Shown in pieces: positions 5,064 to 13,534 of a DNA stretch of 61,576 nt (the first letter of the stretch is position 1; every line of letters starts with the position of its first letter). The position numbers were made by a program, and so were the translations under genes. The notes beneath the pieces are model-generated. The model saw only the letters and a list, made by a program, of their open reading frames with translations, was not told the origin of the DNA and did not search any database. Source of the DNA: Acidobacteriota bacterium (GTDB taxonomy: Bacteria; Acidobacteriota; Blastocatellia; Pyrinomonadales; Pyrinomonadaceae); assembly GCA_003222895.1 (NCBI GenBank), contig QHXI01000120.1, positions 1-61,576 of the forward strand. The letters run 5' to 3'.

Positions 5064-5147
5064 TTTTGATTGCCGATTGGCGATTGCCGATTGATTATTC
5101 CGCGACGAGACCAGCAATCGAAAATCGGCAATTGGCAATCGGCAATG
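5064..5147. repeat. Inverted repeat, TTTGATTGCCGATTGGCGAT family
   Basis: The left arm is TTGATTGCCGATTGGCGATT and the right arm has AATCGGCAATTGGCAATCGG. It is the same family as 886-974 and 4777-4871 and lies between the two last serine-type tRNAs. Confidence 0.65.
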
Positions 5148-5150
5148 TTT

Positions 5151-5236
5151 TGGTGCATGTGGTAGGACTCGCACCCAGGAAGTCGTTAGACGCCTGATTT
5201 CGAAGGAGGGTGCCTTTGCTGCTAAGCCACACATGC
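5151..5236 (-). tRNA. Degenerate Ser-like class II tRNA (loop reads CGA or UCG)
   Basis: The acceptor is perfect (GCATGTG with CACATGC), with discriminator A and encoded CCA. The variable arm forms GTC, TAAC, GAC. The anticodon arm is damaged: CCTCC faces TCAGG, so only three pairs form and the loop opens to 11 bases around TTCGAA. Register decides whether the anticodon is CGA or UCG. The T loop is TGCGAGT, replacing the conserved TTC by TGC, and the T stem opens with a C-C opposition. Discriminator A rather than G argues against normal serylation. It is the first tRNA transcribed in the array, and either decayed or noncanonical. Confidence 0.5.
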
Positions 5237-6173
5237 GAGATCGATTTGAGATCTCAGATCTCACAGTTGAGATTTCAGATTCCAGATCGCTTCGTGCTAA
5301 AAAATAGATGAAGGCAGAGAGAACAATGCCGCGAACACACTTCGAGGCACACTTCTCCTGAAGATGGCGATCTCGCGGACTCTCGCAAAGGACCGAGATC
5401 GTCATCCGTTGAAGGCTCCCTGCCTTCATCTCTCGCAAATAGGTACTTCGATTGTCAAAAAACAAAAAGAGCGGGCTTTAAGCCTCCCAGGGAAGCTGCC
5501 CGCTCCTTCAATTCTCGCGATTTTTGCTTTGAGATTTGGGAGCGGGAGGCCGCTCCCGCTGATTAATGCCTGATTCGACGGCTATCTATGGACGCTTCTT
5601 GTCCGAGTCTGCCGCCAAAAATATTGGTCCGCAATGAGACCGACGCCGAACTCAGATCTAACGCACAGACGACCATATACATGGCGGCGCACGGCTGCCA
5701 TTTGTCGACCGGTTGTTTGTTTGTCCTGCTCGTCATCATTGAAAGTTTCTTCCTCGCAGTGCGCGATCAGTCGTTCGCGCGAACTCTCTTGTATAAAGTA
5801 TCAATAGCGATCGTGTCAAGATAATTCTCCCGAAAAACGATCACCGCTGCTTCGATACCTTTAAGCTTGTCGCAGGTTGCCTGTGATTCACTGTGCCAGT
5901 TCTGCTCGACCACCTTGAAGTTGTGCTTAAGGACTGGTTCGACATCGCCGTCGCCACACTTGGTTGAGAGATTGGTAGTTTCGACTCCGCCTGATACGGT
6001 AATCGATGCTGAGGTTGTGCGCCGTGCACTGTGCAATTATCCTAATATTCCGCGAGTTTCTACGACCAACCAGCCATTTAGCTACGTTAAACGGGGCCGC
6101 AGCTTAACAATTAGGGCTGCCGGTTTCTCGCTACAGGACCACTGACAAATCAACACCTGTACTTCTGCCCCCC
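5237..6173. other. Region between the tRNA array and the marR promoter, no convincing gene
   Basis: Near 5246-5275 are short palindromes based on TGAGATCTCAGATCTCA. At 5367-5398 CGATCTCG pairs with CGAGATCG, and at 5411-5427 GAAGGC pairs with GCCTTC, so the stretch could form a structured RNA. At 5538-5558 GGGAGCGG pairs with CCGCTCCC. An open frame on the minus strand at 5767-6036 (start MHSARRTTSASITVSGG) might be a fragment of a secreted protein. It has no ribosome site and I do not call it. Confidence 0.4.
5464..5505 (-). terminator. Rho-independent terminator on the minus strand, ahead of the tRNA array
   Basis: On the minus strand GAGCGGGC (5505-5498) pairs with GCCCGCTC (5476-5469). 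The 8-bp stem, with further pairing inside, is followed by TTTTTGTTTTTT. It would stop transcription coming leftward about 230 bases before the first tRNA. It isolates the array from upstream transcription, or ends a short leader RNA. Confidence 0.65.
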
Positions 6174-6214
6174 TTGACATGTGCCTCGACGCGCAGTATC
6201 TTGACATCAAGGTA
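6174..6214 (+). promoter_or_regulatory. Promoter with overlapping palindromic operator ahead of marR
   Basis: The -35 box TTGACA (6174-6179) is 17 bases from the -10 box TATCTT (6197-6202). The -10 lies inside the near-perfect palindrome TATCTTGACATCAAGGTA (6197-6214), a typical MarR-type operator. A regulator bound there would block RNA polymerase, so autoregulation of the marR-pirin-doxX group is likely. The predicted transcript start is about 6209, only some 13 bases before the marR ATG. Confidence 0.7.
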
Positions 6215-6221
6215 CTTCCAG

Positions 6222-6704
6222 ATGGGCACCAAGAAGCAAGAATCGTTGACGGGTGGGAGCGGCGTTCATGTATTTTTGGTCTTGTGGAAAGCAGCGAACG
6301 CGGTTCACTCCTATGCGGAAGAGAGCCTCTCCGAGTTGGAGATGTGTGCCAGCGACTTCGCGGTGCTGGAAGCCCTGCTGCATAAAGGATCGCTGCCGGT
6401 CAACGAAATTGGAAGAAAGGTTTTGCTGACCAGCGGCTCTATCACAGTTGCGGTTGACCGCTTAGAGACTAAAGGACTAGTGGAGCGACGGGCGCATGGC
6501 ACAGACCGGCGGACAAAAATGGTTCACCTGACGAGCGCAGGTAAAAAGCTGATCACGCGCGCCTATGCCAATCATGCCACAGACCTGGAACAGCTCGCGT
6601 CCGCATCTCTGACCATTACAGAGCGCAAGTCCCTCATCCGGCTGTTGAAGAAGATCGGTTACGAGGCCGCGAGAGCATCAGATGCAAAGAAAAGTACGGC
6701 GTGA
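6222..6704 (+). CDS. MarR-family transcriptional regulator
   Basis: The start is taken as the ATG at 6222 because the promoter elements occupy 6174-6214. The longer upstream frame would begin inside the -35 box. The 160-residue protein has a winged helix: helix-turn-helix around LPVNEIGRKVLLTSGSITVA, then the wing with DRLETKGLVERR and DRRTKMVHLT, the classic MarR pattern. It forms dimers on palindromes such as the one in its own promoter. The next genes, pirin and DoxX, are its likely targets. MarR/pirin/DoxX clusters are usually linked to quinone, phenolic or redox stress. The inducer cannot be read from the sequence. Confidence 0.88.
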   Translation: MGTKKQESLTGGSGVHVFLVLWKAANAVHSYAEESLSELEMCASDFAVLEALLHKGSLPVNEIGRKVLLTSGSITVAVDRLETKGLVERRAHGTDRRTKMVHLTSAGKKLITRAYANHATDLEQLASASLTITERKSLIRLLKKIGYEAARASDAKKSTA

Positions 6705-6734
6705 ATTTTTCCGCCGGGTAGCAAAAGAGATTTT

Positions 6735-7658
6735 ATGTCGATAGTGATTGAAGCATTAATAAAAGAGAAAATTCGCGCCGGCAGTAGCCGCGGCGTCGCC
6801 GGCATCGTGAACAGCATCGAGACTTTGGAAGGCGGTGGCTTTCTAGTCCGCCGTCCATTCCCCAAAGCCTCTTTTTCAGAGTTCGATCCATTTCTATTAC
6901 TTGATGAAATGGGTCCGATGGAGGTCGGGCCCGGTGAGGCCAAAGGCGCGCCGGATCATCCGCATCGCGGCTTTGAGACAGTGACCTATCTGCTTTCCGG
7001 CGACATGGAGCACAAGGATTCCAGCGGCCATGCCGGACGGCTGAGAGCCGGTGACGTGCAGTGGATGACTGCCGGCGCGGGAGTGGTCCATTCAGAGATG
7101 CCGAGCCGTGAGTTCGCGCGCACCGGCGGGCGCATGCACGGATTTCAACTTTGGGTAAATCTGCCGCAACGCGACAAGATGATCAAGCCTCGCTACCAGG
7201 AGATTTCAAGTTCACAAATTCCCAAAGCAACTTCAGGCGACGGCCTCGTGACGGTGAGCGTGATCGCAGGCGAAGCGATGGGCCAGAAAGCCGTCATTGA
7301 AACGCGCACACCGATTATCTACTCGCACTACCGGATTAGAGCCGGCGGCGCAGCCGTCCAGAAGGTGCCGGAAAATTACAACGCCTTCGTTTACATCGTG
7401 GAAGGTGAAGGGTTATTCGGAGCTGAGCATGAACGCGCCGGTGCCGGCCAGATGATCATGTTTGCGCCCGATGGCGACGAAGTGAGAATCGAAAACGCGT
7501 CAGACGCGAAGACTACCCTGGAAGTCTTACTCATCGCCGGCGTGCCGCTGAACGAACCGGTGGCCCGCTATGGACCATTTGTAATGAATACGGAAGGCGA
7601 AATTCGTCAAGCAATCGAAGATTATCAGCTGGGCCGGATGGGCGCGATTAACTCTTAG
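6735..7658 (+). CDS. Pirin-family bicupin protein
   Basis: This 307-residue protein begins 30 bases after marR. The N-terminal cupin has the pirin metal ligands: H75 and H77 in DHPHRGFETV, H119 and E121 in GVVHSEMP. A second cupin with no clear ligands follows at about 185-290. Bacterial pirins are Fe-binding cytoplasmic proteins, and some have quercetin 2,3-dioxygenase activity. Its place behind a self-regulated MarR gene and before DoxX suggests a role in detoxifying aromatic or quinone compounds. The exact substrate is unknown. Confidence 0.9.
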   Translation: MSIVIEALIKEKIRAGSSRGVAGIVNSIETLEGGGFLVRRPFPKASFSEFDPFLLLDEMGPMEVGPGEAKGAPDHPHRGFETVTYLLSGDMEHKDSSGHAGRLRAGDVQWMTAGAGVVHSEMPSREFARTGGRMHGFQLWVNLPQRDKMIKPRYQEISSSQIPKATSGDGLVTVSVIAGEAMGQKAVIETRTPIIYSHYRIRAGGAAVQKVPENYNAFVYIVEGEGLFGAEHERAGAGQMIMFAPDGDEVRIENASDAKTTLEVLLIAGVPLNEPVARYGPFVMNTEGEIRQAIEDYQLGRMGAINS

Positions 7659-7724
7659 GTGTGGTCCTCGAAGGCTTCCCAATTTGAAACAAGCGGATCG
7701 AACGAAATCTGAAAGGAAAGAAAA

Positions 7725-8105
7725 ATGAAAACCGTTATCTTGATCGCTCGGCTTTTACTCGGGCTGATCTTTGTTGTCTTTGGGTTGAATGGGTTCTTGA
7801 ATTTCCTCAGCATGGGACCGATGCCGACGGGATTGGCGGGTCAATTCATCGGCGCGCTCTTCCAGTCGCACTACTATTTTGTCGTAGCCGGTCTACAAAT
7901 CGTCGGCGGCCTGCTGTTGCTGGTGAACCGTTTTGTGCCGCTGGCTCTGGTGCTGCTTGGACCGGTGATCGTGAACATCCTTTTGTATCACTTGTTCCTA
8001 AATCCAGCCGGTATTGCACTGGCACTTCTCGTGACAATCCTATGGTTTATCGTCTTCTATGGCCATCGCCAATACCTCTCCGGAATTTTTGTGCAACGGG
8101 CCTGA
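7725..8105 (+). CDS. DoxX-family membrane protein
   Basis: The 126-residue protein starts at an ATG with GAAAGGAAAG upstream. It has four hydrophobic segments, near residues 5-25, 45-65, 70-90 and 95-115, including LLLGLIFVVFGLNGFLNF, typical of DoxX/DoxD-like proteins. It lies 66 bases after pirin, so it is probably cotranscribed from the marR promoter. DoxX proteins are linked to membrane redox reactions with quinones or thiosulfate. Which reaction applies here is not visible. Confidence 0.85.
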   Translation: MKTVILIARLLLGLIFVVFGLNGFLNFLSMGPMPTGLAGQFIGALFQSHYYFVVAGLQIVGGLLLLVNRFVPLALVLLGPVIVNILLYHLFLNPAGIALALLVTILWFIVFYGHRQYLSGIFVQRA

Positions 8106-8112
8106 TAAGCGA

Positions 8113-9501
8113 TCAATGATCACGGGCAACCTTGTGCGGGAGCGAGCGGCTGATGGGTGAGCGCGCTTCAAGCGCCAACTCACTCATAATCGCCACGGCG
8201 CGCTTCCGCACCTGCTCGGGGTCTTCATCGATATTCGCGAAAACTTTCAGGCGGGCTGGCCATTCAGGCCGATGGTAAAAATTCAGCATCGCGTCTGGAT
8301 TCCAGTCATCGTCAAATGAATAGACCAAACCACGAGCGACGAAACAATGTAAGTCCGGTGGTCCAGAGTCAAGGTTCGCAACAAACGCAACCGGGCGGCC
8401 CGCAGTTACTGCGTCGACGAGCACGCTCGAGTTTCCACCCAACACAATGTCCACCTGCTGAATGTCATTGGATACTGAACCGCATGAAGACAAAGTAACG
8501 CGCCCATCTCTGAGCGATTCGATCCACTTCGGCAGGCCTTTCCAAAGATTTTTCGGATGCGGCCGAATCAGGACCCGCCCAATTCTCGTCTGACTCAACA
8601 GCTCGGCCGTTAGGGTTCGCAGCCGATGTTCATTAACGTCTTTGCAAAGAAATATTCCGGCGCTCAGCGAGTATGGCAACGCTTTCGGCATCGCCGCATA
8701 ATTCTGCCGCCGTCCGTGAATCAGGACGCGACCCATTAGACAACCGTCTTCGGCATAGCTCTGATGCGCAGCCTCATTATGTACTACTGCGAGGTTGTAA
8801 CTCAGCCTGGCGACCGGACGGACAGGCATGCCATGAGTGATCAGCACAGTCGGGATCCTAAGCTTTCGCGCGGCGAGATTGAAAGCGATCCCATGCGGAT
8901 TGCTGTGATTGGACACCAGCGCAATTTTGAAATCGCCCTGTTGGAAAATTTCCGCGTAGCGCGTATGGAATCCGATGAATTCAATCACCCGAAGAACCTT
9001 GAAAAAGTGGTAGCGCCGATGCAGCCGTCGCGTGATCCTGAAAATCGCTTTGGGATTGCGGCCCTTGAGAAGCGCAAGCAAGGCGGTAGGATCCGGCAGC
9101 GGACGAAACTCGAGCTCGTGCCAATTCAAGTCGGACGATAGTGAAAGAAACGGTTCGATCGCCCGGCGCTCATTACTTAAGCGCGCAATCCAGACACCAT
9201 CTTCGCGATCCTTGATTGATCGCACCGAGAGAAAACTCCGCAGCCAACCGATGAGCGCGATAAGACCCGGAAGCGGACTGTTGCGAGTCTTCTCGATCAA
9301 TGCCGAAAGCAAACGCAGACTTCGATGTTGTGAGATTACATAGTGCGCGATGCCCTGGACGACTCCTGATTCATCACAGCGCAGCATTTCCCTAATGCCC
9401 CGACAAAGAACCCAGTCGGAATTCTTCGCTGCATCGATCTTCGCCAGAGCAGCGGCGCTCGCAGAATTCGTTGTTGATCCGAAGTTGCTCGTCGCGCTCA
9501 T
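8113..9501 (-). CDS. Surface-polysaccharide glycosyltransferase-like protein
   Basis: This 462-residue protein is the last gene of a three-gene coupled operon. The N-terminal half has no domain I can name. The middle holds IPTVLITHGMPVRPVARL and the C-terminal half holds IRPHPKNLWKG, then DIVLGGNSSVLVDAVTAGRP. This RPHP plus nucleotide-binding layout is seen in GT-B-like transferases for capsule and teichoic polymers. Upstream lies a CMP-sugar synthetase, so a CMP-activated sugar is the likely donor. Its start overlaps the previous stop by 4 bases. There is no signal peptide, so it should work at the inner face of the membrane. Confidence 0.6.
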   Translation of the reverse strand: MSATSNFGSTTNSASAAALAKIDAAKNSDWVLCRGIREMLRCDESGVVQGIAHYVISQHRSLRLLSALIEKTRNSPLPGLIALIGWLRSFLSVRSIKDREDGVWIARLSNERRAIEPFLSLSSDLNWHELEFRPLPDPTALLALLKGRNPKAIFRITRRLHRRYHFFKVLRVIEFIGFHTRYAEIFQQGDFKIALVSNHSNPHGIAFNLAARKLRIPTVLITHGMPVRPVARLSYNLAVVHNEAAHQSYAEDGCLMGRVLIHGRRQNYAAMPKALPYSLSAGIFLCKDVNEHRLRTLTAELLSQTRIGRVLIRPHPKNLWKGLPKWIESLRDGRVTLSSCGSVSNDIQQVDIVLGGNSSVLVDAVTAGRPVAFVANLDSGPPDLHCFVARGLVYSFDDDWNPDAMLNFYHRPEWPARLKVFANIDEDPEQVRKRAVAIMSELALEARSPISRSLPHKVARDH

Positions 9502-10439
9502 TGGCTTTCTCTCAACGCGTTCAAAAGGTTTTCGATCGTCGCTTCATTAACCCGTCGTCTGGCTTCGCGACTGCTATTTGCGTTGTGAGGCGCAAGCAAA
9601 CAATTCTTTAGCATGCGCAGTTCGCTGTCATTAGAGAGCGGCTCGACCTCGAACACATCGAGCGCCGCGCCGCCAATCATACCTGCAGCGAGAGCTTCGG
9701 TCAGTGCAGGCTCATCCAGCACCGGGCCGCGCGACGTATTAATCAAATAAGCCGATCGTTTCATCCGCCGAAGTTCGTCGCGGCCAATTAAATGAAACGA
9801 GGATTCATTTAGATCGCAGTGAAGTGAAACGAAGTCCGCCTGCGCGAGCAACTCATTAAGCGACATGATGGTCAGATCGCTTTCGCTAACAAATGCGGCG
9901 TCTATCGGCGCTCGATCATTGCCGAGCACCGTCATTCCAAAGCCGCGCGCGCGGCGCGCTACCGCCTTCCCGATGTTGCCGACGCCAACGATGCCGAGCG
10001 TGCACTCGCGGAGAGATGACAGCTCGGGTTTGCTCCATAAACCGCGGCGCACGGCCGCATCCATCTCGCTCAAACCGCGCGCGAAGTTAAGAAGGTAACC
10101 CAGCGTGGTGTCGGCCACGGCATCAGTGAAGGCATTCGGCGTATTGCACACTCGAATTCCGCGCCGGGCCGCGGCGTTGAGATTGATCGAATCTACGCCG
10201 GTGCCCCACTTCGAAATTACCTTTAATCGCGGCGCCGCGTTCAGCACAGCTTCCGTGAACCGATCGTCGCCGCAAATCACCCCATCGATTGTTTTCAGCA
10301 TCGGAAGCAATTCAGCTTCATTGAAACGTTCACGCACCGGCATCAGGATGATTTCAATACCGGCGGCTTCGAAACGTGGGCGAAACTCTTCGATAACCGG
10401 GAGCAGATAAGGCGCTGTAATCAATACTCGCCAGTTCAT
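9498..10439 (-). CDS. D-isomer 2-hydroxyacid dehydrogenase (SerA/PGDH-like)
   Basis: This 313-residue NAD-dependent dehydrogenase has GIVGVGNIGKAVARRARGFG (Rossmann loop), the substrate Arg in NTSRGPVLDE, the Glu in LDVFEVEPL and the His in LLAPHNANSS, the standard catalytic trio. It starts within the stop of the cytidylyltransferase gene and its own stop overlaps the next start, so the three genes are translationally coupled. In this setting it probably acts on a 2-keto or 2-hydroxy acid in making the sugar activated by the neighbouring synthetase, not in serine synthesis. That role is inference. Confidence 0.8.
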   Translation of the reverse strand: MNWRVLITAPYLLPVIEEFRPRFEAAGIEIILMPVRERFNEAELLPMLKTIDGVICGDDRFTEAVLNAAPRLKVISKWGTGVDSINLNAAARRGIRVCNTPNAFTDAVADTTLGYLLNFARGLSEMDAAVRRGLWSKPELSSLRECTLGIVGVGNIGKAVARRARGFGMTVLGNDRAPIDAAFVSESDLTIMSLNELLAQADFVSLHCDLNESSFHLIGRDELRRMKRSAYLINTSRGPVLDEPALTEALAAGMIGGAALDVFEVEPLSNDSELRMLKNCLLAPHNANSSREARRRVNEATIENLLNALRESQ

Positions 10440-11221
10440 GTCGATCCCGTGCGAGCAACGCGCTCGTGGTATTTGAGAATCAACGGATCGTGTTTCATCG
10501 CCGCCTCAACGAAACTCAAATCTTCCGGGGTATCGACTGAATGAGTTTCGGTTTCAGTTGGGACCATGCGCACGCATCTGCCGTGTTCGAGCACACGCAG
10601 CATGTCGATTGATTCGACCTGCTCGAGCGGAGTTGGCGCGAGTCGAGCGAATTCGCACAGAAAGTCGCGGCGGAATGGAATCACGCAAACCTGCTTGAAA
10701 ACTGAAAGGCGATCAAGCTGCGCGGCCTCCAGCTCTGGAATCGGCGCCCGCGAAAAGGAAAGCGCATCATTTGTTTCATTCATCACAACTTTGATCGTGT
10801 TTGGATCGAGATACTCATCGCGACTCGTGATCCGATGCGCGAGATTTACGCACTGGATCGATCTATCGTCAAGCATGGGCGCGATCGCCGCCGAAATCAT
10901 CTCCGGTGTGACCATTGGCTCGTCGCCCTGGACCATCACGACGATGTCGGCTTGAATCTGTGCGGCGGCTTCGGCCACTCGATCCGTCGCGCGCTCGTGC
11001 GCCGCTGAGGTCATGATCACGCGTCCGCCGAAGTCTTCCACTGCTGCTTTGATTTCTTCGTCGCAGGTGGCGACCCAAACTTCGTCCACTTCCTGACACA
11101 TCGACGTCCGTCGAAACACATGCTCGATCATGGGTCGATTAAGCAGCGATGCGAGCGGCTTTCCCGGAAAACGCGACGATCCCATGCGTGCGGGAATTAT
11201 CGCGATGATGCGCTCCGTCAT
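10436..11221 (-). CDS. kdsB: CMP-Kdo synthetase-like cytidylyltransferase
   Basis: The start is the ATG at 11221 (MTERIIAIIPARMGSSRFPG). The longer frame upstream overlaps the divergent radical SAM gene and is not used. The 261-residue protein shows the family hallmarks: IIPARMGSSRFPGKPL for CTP binding, MVQGDEP for the metal site, and ALSFSRAPIP. It matches 3-deoxy-manno-octulosonate cytidylyltransferase, which activates Kdo for lipid A and core synthesis. Here it leads an operon with a hydroxyacid dehydrogenase and a glycosyltransferase, so it could be a paralogue for a related keto-sugar acid rather than the housekeeping KdsB. Confidence 0.8.
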   Translation of the reverse strand: MTERIIAIIPARMGSSRFPGKPLASLLNRPMIEHVFRRTSMCQEVDEVWVATCDEEIKAAVEDFGGRVIMTSAAHERATDRVAEAAAQIQADIVVMVQGDEPMVTPEMISAAIAPMLDDRSIQCVNLAHRITSRDEYLDPNTIKVVMNETNDALSFSRAPIPELEAAQLDRLSVFKQVCVIPFRRDFLCEFARLAPTPLEQVESIDMLRVLEHGRCVRMVPTETETHSVDTPEDLSFVEAAMKHDPLILKYHERVARTGST

Positions 11222-11293
11222 ATTTGATCTGTCGGAATCTGCGGAAACGGGCGTAGAATAACGCCACCCGTCGGGTTTTAGAAGTGAAACGCG

Positions 11294-13534
11294 GTGCTCG
11301 AAAAGTCGATGCACACCTCCACAAAATATTTCGAGAAAGCGCTCGCCATCGCGGCCAACGGCGCCTGGTTCGTTTTCAAGCGCGTCAATAACGTTTGGCC
11401 AAACCAATCGTTCACGCCAACCTGGTCCGATAGACCCTTATTGAAATCGTGGGAAAAGACAAAGCCGCCCCTGGGTTGGCCGCGCCAGACAGATTCGCTT
11501 TGCCCTGTCTGTGTGCGCGAAGCGCGTGAGGAAATTCTCGGCGGGAAGAAAGATCTAAGCGTGCTGCTAAACGATAGCGTGGGCGAGATCAAAGCCACTA
11601 TTCTCGAACGCGACGGCAAAATCCTCATGGTCAAAGATTGCCCAACGCACGGTCATTTCGAGGACGTCATGTCGATCGATCCGGAGTTCTTTCGACATCT
11701 CGAAGAAGTCTTTCCGGGACGAGACATCCGCGCCCATCGCGACGAAGCACTTCACAATCACGGCAATAGTTCAATTCAGTATGGCCGCGGCGCGGTTTTG
11801 ACGATCGACCTTACGAATCGCTGCAACATGATGTGCGATCCGTGCTTCATGGACGCAAATCAGATTGGCTTCGTCCATGAACTGAATTGGGAAGAGATTA
11901 AGCAGTTGCTCGACAATGCAATTTCGATCCGGCCGCGCCGCCAGCTTTCTGTGCAGTTCTCCGGCGGCGAGCCAACATTATCGCCACATTTCCTTGACGC
12001 CGTTCGCTACGCGCGCAAGGTTGGATACGAAGTCGTGCAGGTCGCCACCAATGGGATTGAATTCGCCAAGCGCCCCGAGTTTGCCAGGTCCGCGGCCGAA
12101 GCAGGTCTTCGTTATGCCTATCTGCAGTTCGACGGCGTTGGTAATGGTCCCAATTCGCATCGCGGCGTGGGAAACCTTTTCGATGTGAAGCTGCAGGCAA
12201 TTGAAAATCTCTTCAACGCCGGCGTCAGCATCGTTCCGGTCATTACCATCGTCAATGGCGTGAATAATGAACAAGTGGGCCGCGTGATCCGGTTTGCCCT
12301 CGACAACCCGAAGAAGATTGTTTTTCTTTCCTTCCAACCGGTTTCTTTCACAGGCCGCGACGAAGAAATTTCCGACGAGCGCCGGCAGGCGCAACGTTAC
12401 ACCTTGTCGCACTTGGCTCACGACGTGAAACGTCAGACCGGCCTCGGCGAGCCGGTGCGCGATTGGTTTCCAATTTCATTCATGTCCACGTTTTCGGATT
12501 GGGGCGATCTTGTTCGGGGACCAGAGTCGCAGTGGGGCCAGCTTGCCTGCGGCTGCCATCCGAATTGTGGAACCGGCATAGCATTGATCATCGACAAGTT
12601 CACCGGCGAGGCAGCGCCGATGACCGCGTTTCTTCGCGCAGAGAGATTCGCGAAAGATCTTGCTCATGTGAATGACGCGGCGCGCGGTCCGATGCTTTCA
12701 ATTTTGGGCATGACGCTGGCTCTGCTCCGTAATTACGATCCGTTCATGTCGCCGACGCACTTTCGGCTAATCGATCTGCTCAGGAAGTTCGGCAAGAAAT
12801 TCGGTGTCGGCGCGCGCCGAACCTCCCTCGGAAAACAACGAGCCGAGACGCTTGCCGAAGCAGTCAGGCGACGGCGCACAGATCGTTGGAACTTCCTCTT
12901 CATCGCCGGCATGTGGTTTCAGGATCTATTCAATTACGATTTTCGCCGCACTGAAATGTGCATCATCCCTTACGCGACGCAAGAGGGAGAGATTTCGTTC
13001 TGTGCCTACAACACCGGTGTCGGCTGGCGCCAAATCGTTGAAAAAATGCACATGACGGCCACCCTGATGAAATGGCACGAGGAACACGGGCGTCATGAAA
13101 TTTTTGCGGGCGGGAAGAGCGTGCCGCTTCCACCGATTCAGCATTCTTTGGTGCTCGATCCGGACGCGATCGCCACGCCGGCGCAGATGGATCTCGATTC
13201 CGCGAGCATTCCCAGGACTGCGCGAGAGGAAAAGTTCTTCGCTGCCAGCCGCGATCGCGAGTTAAAGCGGCAGGCAGTCACTCTCTCGACTATTGAGGAC
13301 GAAACCTATCATCTGGAAATGGCGCGGCTCTATCGCCAGCATGTGCTCGGCGAAAAGCCAACGATCCAGATTCAACCGCTAAGACGCACAACCAAAGCGG
13401 AGCGCCGACTCGAAAAGATTACCTCGCGCCAATCCAGCCGCGATGAACAAGATCATCCGCGGATTTCCGCAATTCGCCGATCGAGGAATCGCCGCTCGCT
13501 TTCGTTAGTCGCTAACATCAGCGCACGTTCATAG
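11294..13534 (+). CDS. Radical SAM protein of the Tes/MJ0619 type (possible membrane-spanning lipid synthase)
   Basis: Of about 746 residues, this starts at GTG 11294 or, in frame, ATG 11309. It begins with a zinc or rubredoxin-like site (CPVC at 70-73, DCPTHG at 115-120), typical of the MJ0619 group. The radical SAM motif is CNMMCDPC (C177, C181, C184), followed by the FSGGEPT loop at 222-228. Extra cysteines for auxiliary clusters are CGCHPNC (419-425), C556 and C570. Members of this group include tetraether synthase, which couples lipid tails through C-C bonds, and acidobacterial relatives linked to iso-diabolic acid. It is divergent from the kdsB operon, and the last 80 bases overlap the sigma factor gene tail to tail. 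Confidence 0.7.
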   Translation: MLEKSMHTSTKYFEKALAIAANGAWFVFKRVNNVWPNQSFTPTWSDRPLLKSWEKTKPPLGWPRQTDSLCPVCVREAREEILGGKKDLSVLLNDSVGEIKATILERDGKILMVKDCPTHGHFEDVMSIDPEFFRHLEEVFPGRDIRAHRDEALHNHGNSSIQYGRGAVLTIDLTNRCNMMCDPCFMDANQIGFVHELNWEEIKQLLDNAISIRPRRQLSVQFSGGEPTLSPHFLDAVRYARKVGYEVVQVATNGIEFAKRPEFARSAAEAGLRYAYLQFDGVGNGPNSHRGVGNLFDVKLQAIENLFNAGVSIVPVITIVNGVNNEQVGRVIRFALDNPKKIVFLSFQPVSFTGRDEEISDERRQAQRYTLSHLAHDVKRQTGLGEPVRDWFPISFMSTFSDWGDLVRGPESQWGQLACGCHPNCGTGIALIIDKFTGEAAPMTAFLRAERFAKDLAHVNDAARGPMLSILGMTLALLRNYDPFMSPTHFRLIDLLRKFGKKFGVGARRTSLGKQRAETLAEAVRRRRTDRWNFLFIAGMWFQDLFNYDFRRTEMCIIPYATQEGEISFCAYNTGVGWRQIVEKMHMTATLMKWHEEHGRHEIFAGGKSVPLPPIQHSLVLDPDAIATPAQMDLDSASIPRTAREEKFFAASRDRELKRQAVTLSTIEDETYHLEMARLYRQHVLGEKPTIQIQPLRRTTKAERRLEKITSRQSSRDEQDHPRISAIRRSRNRRSLSLVANISARS

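Noticed and set aside
552-5236. CRISPR array
   Set aside because: The repeats are inverted, of several unrelated families and at irregular distances. No equal spacers or cas genes are seen.
5588-5824. Small membrane-like protein on the plus strand
   Set aside because: No ribosome site, no conserved motif, and an opposing open frame overlaps.
8764-9141. Open frame antisense to the glycosyltransferase
   Set aside because: A shadow of a coupled operon gene. No ribosome site or domain.
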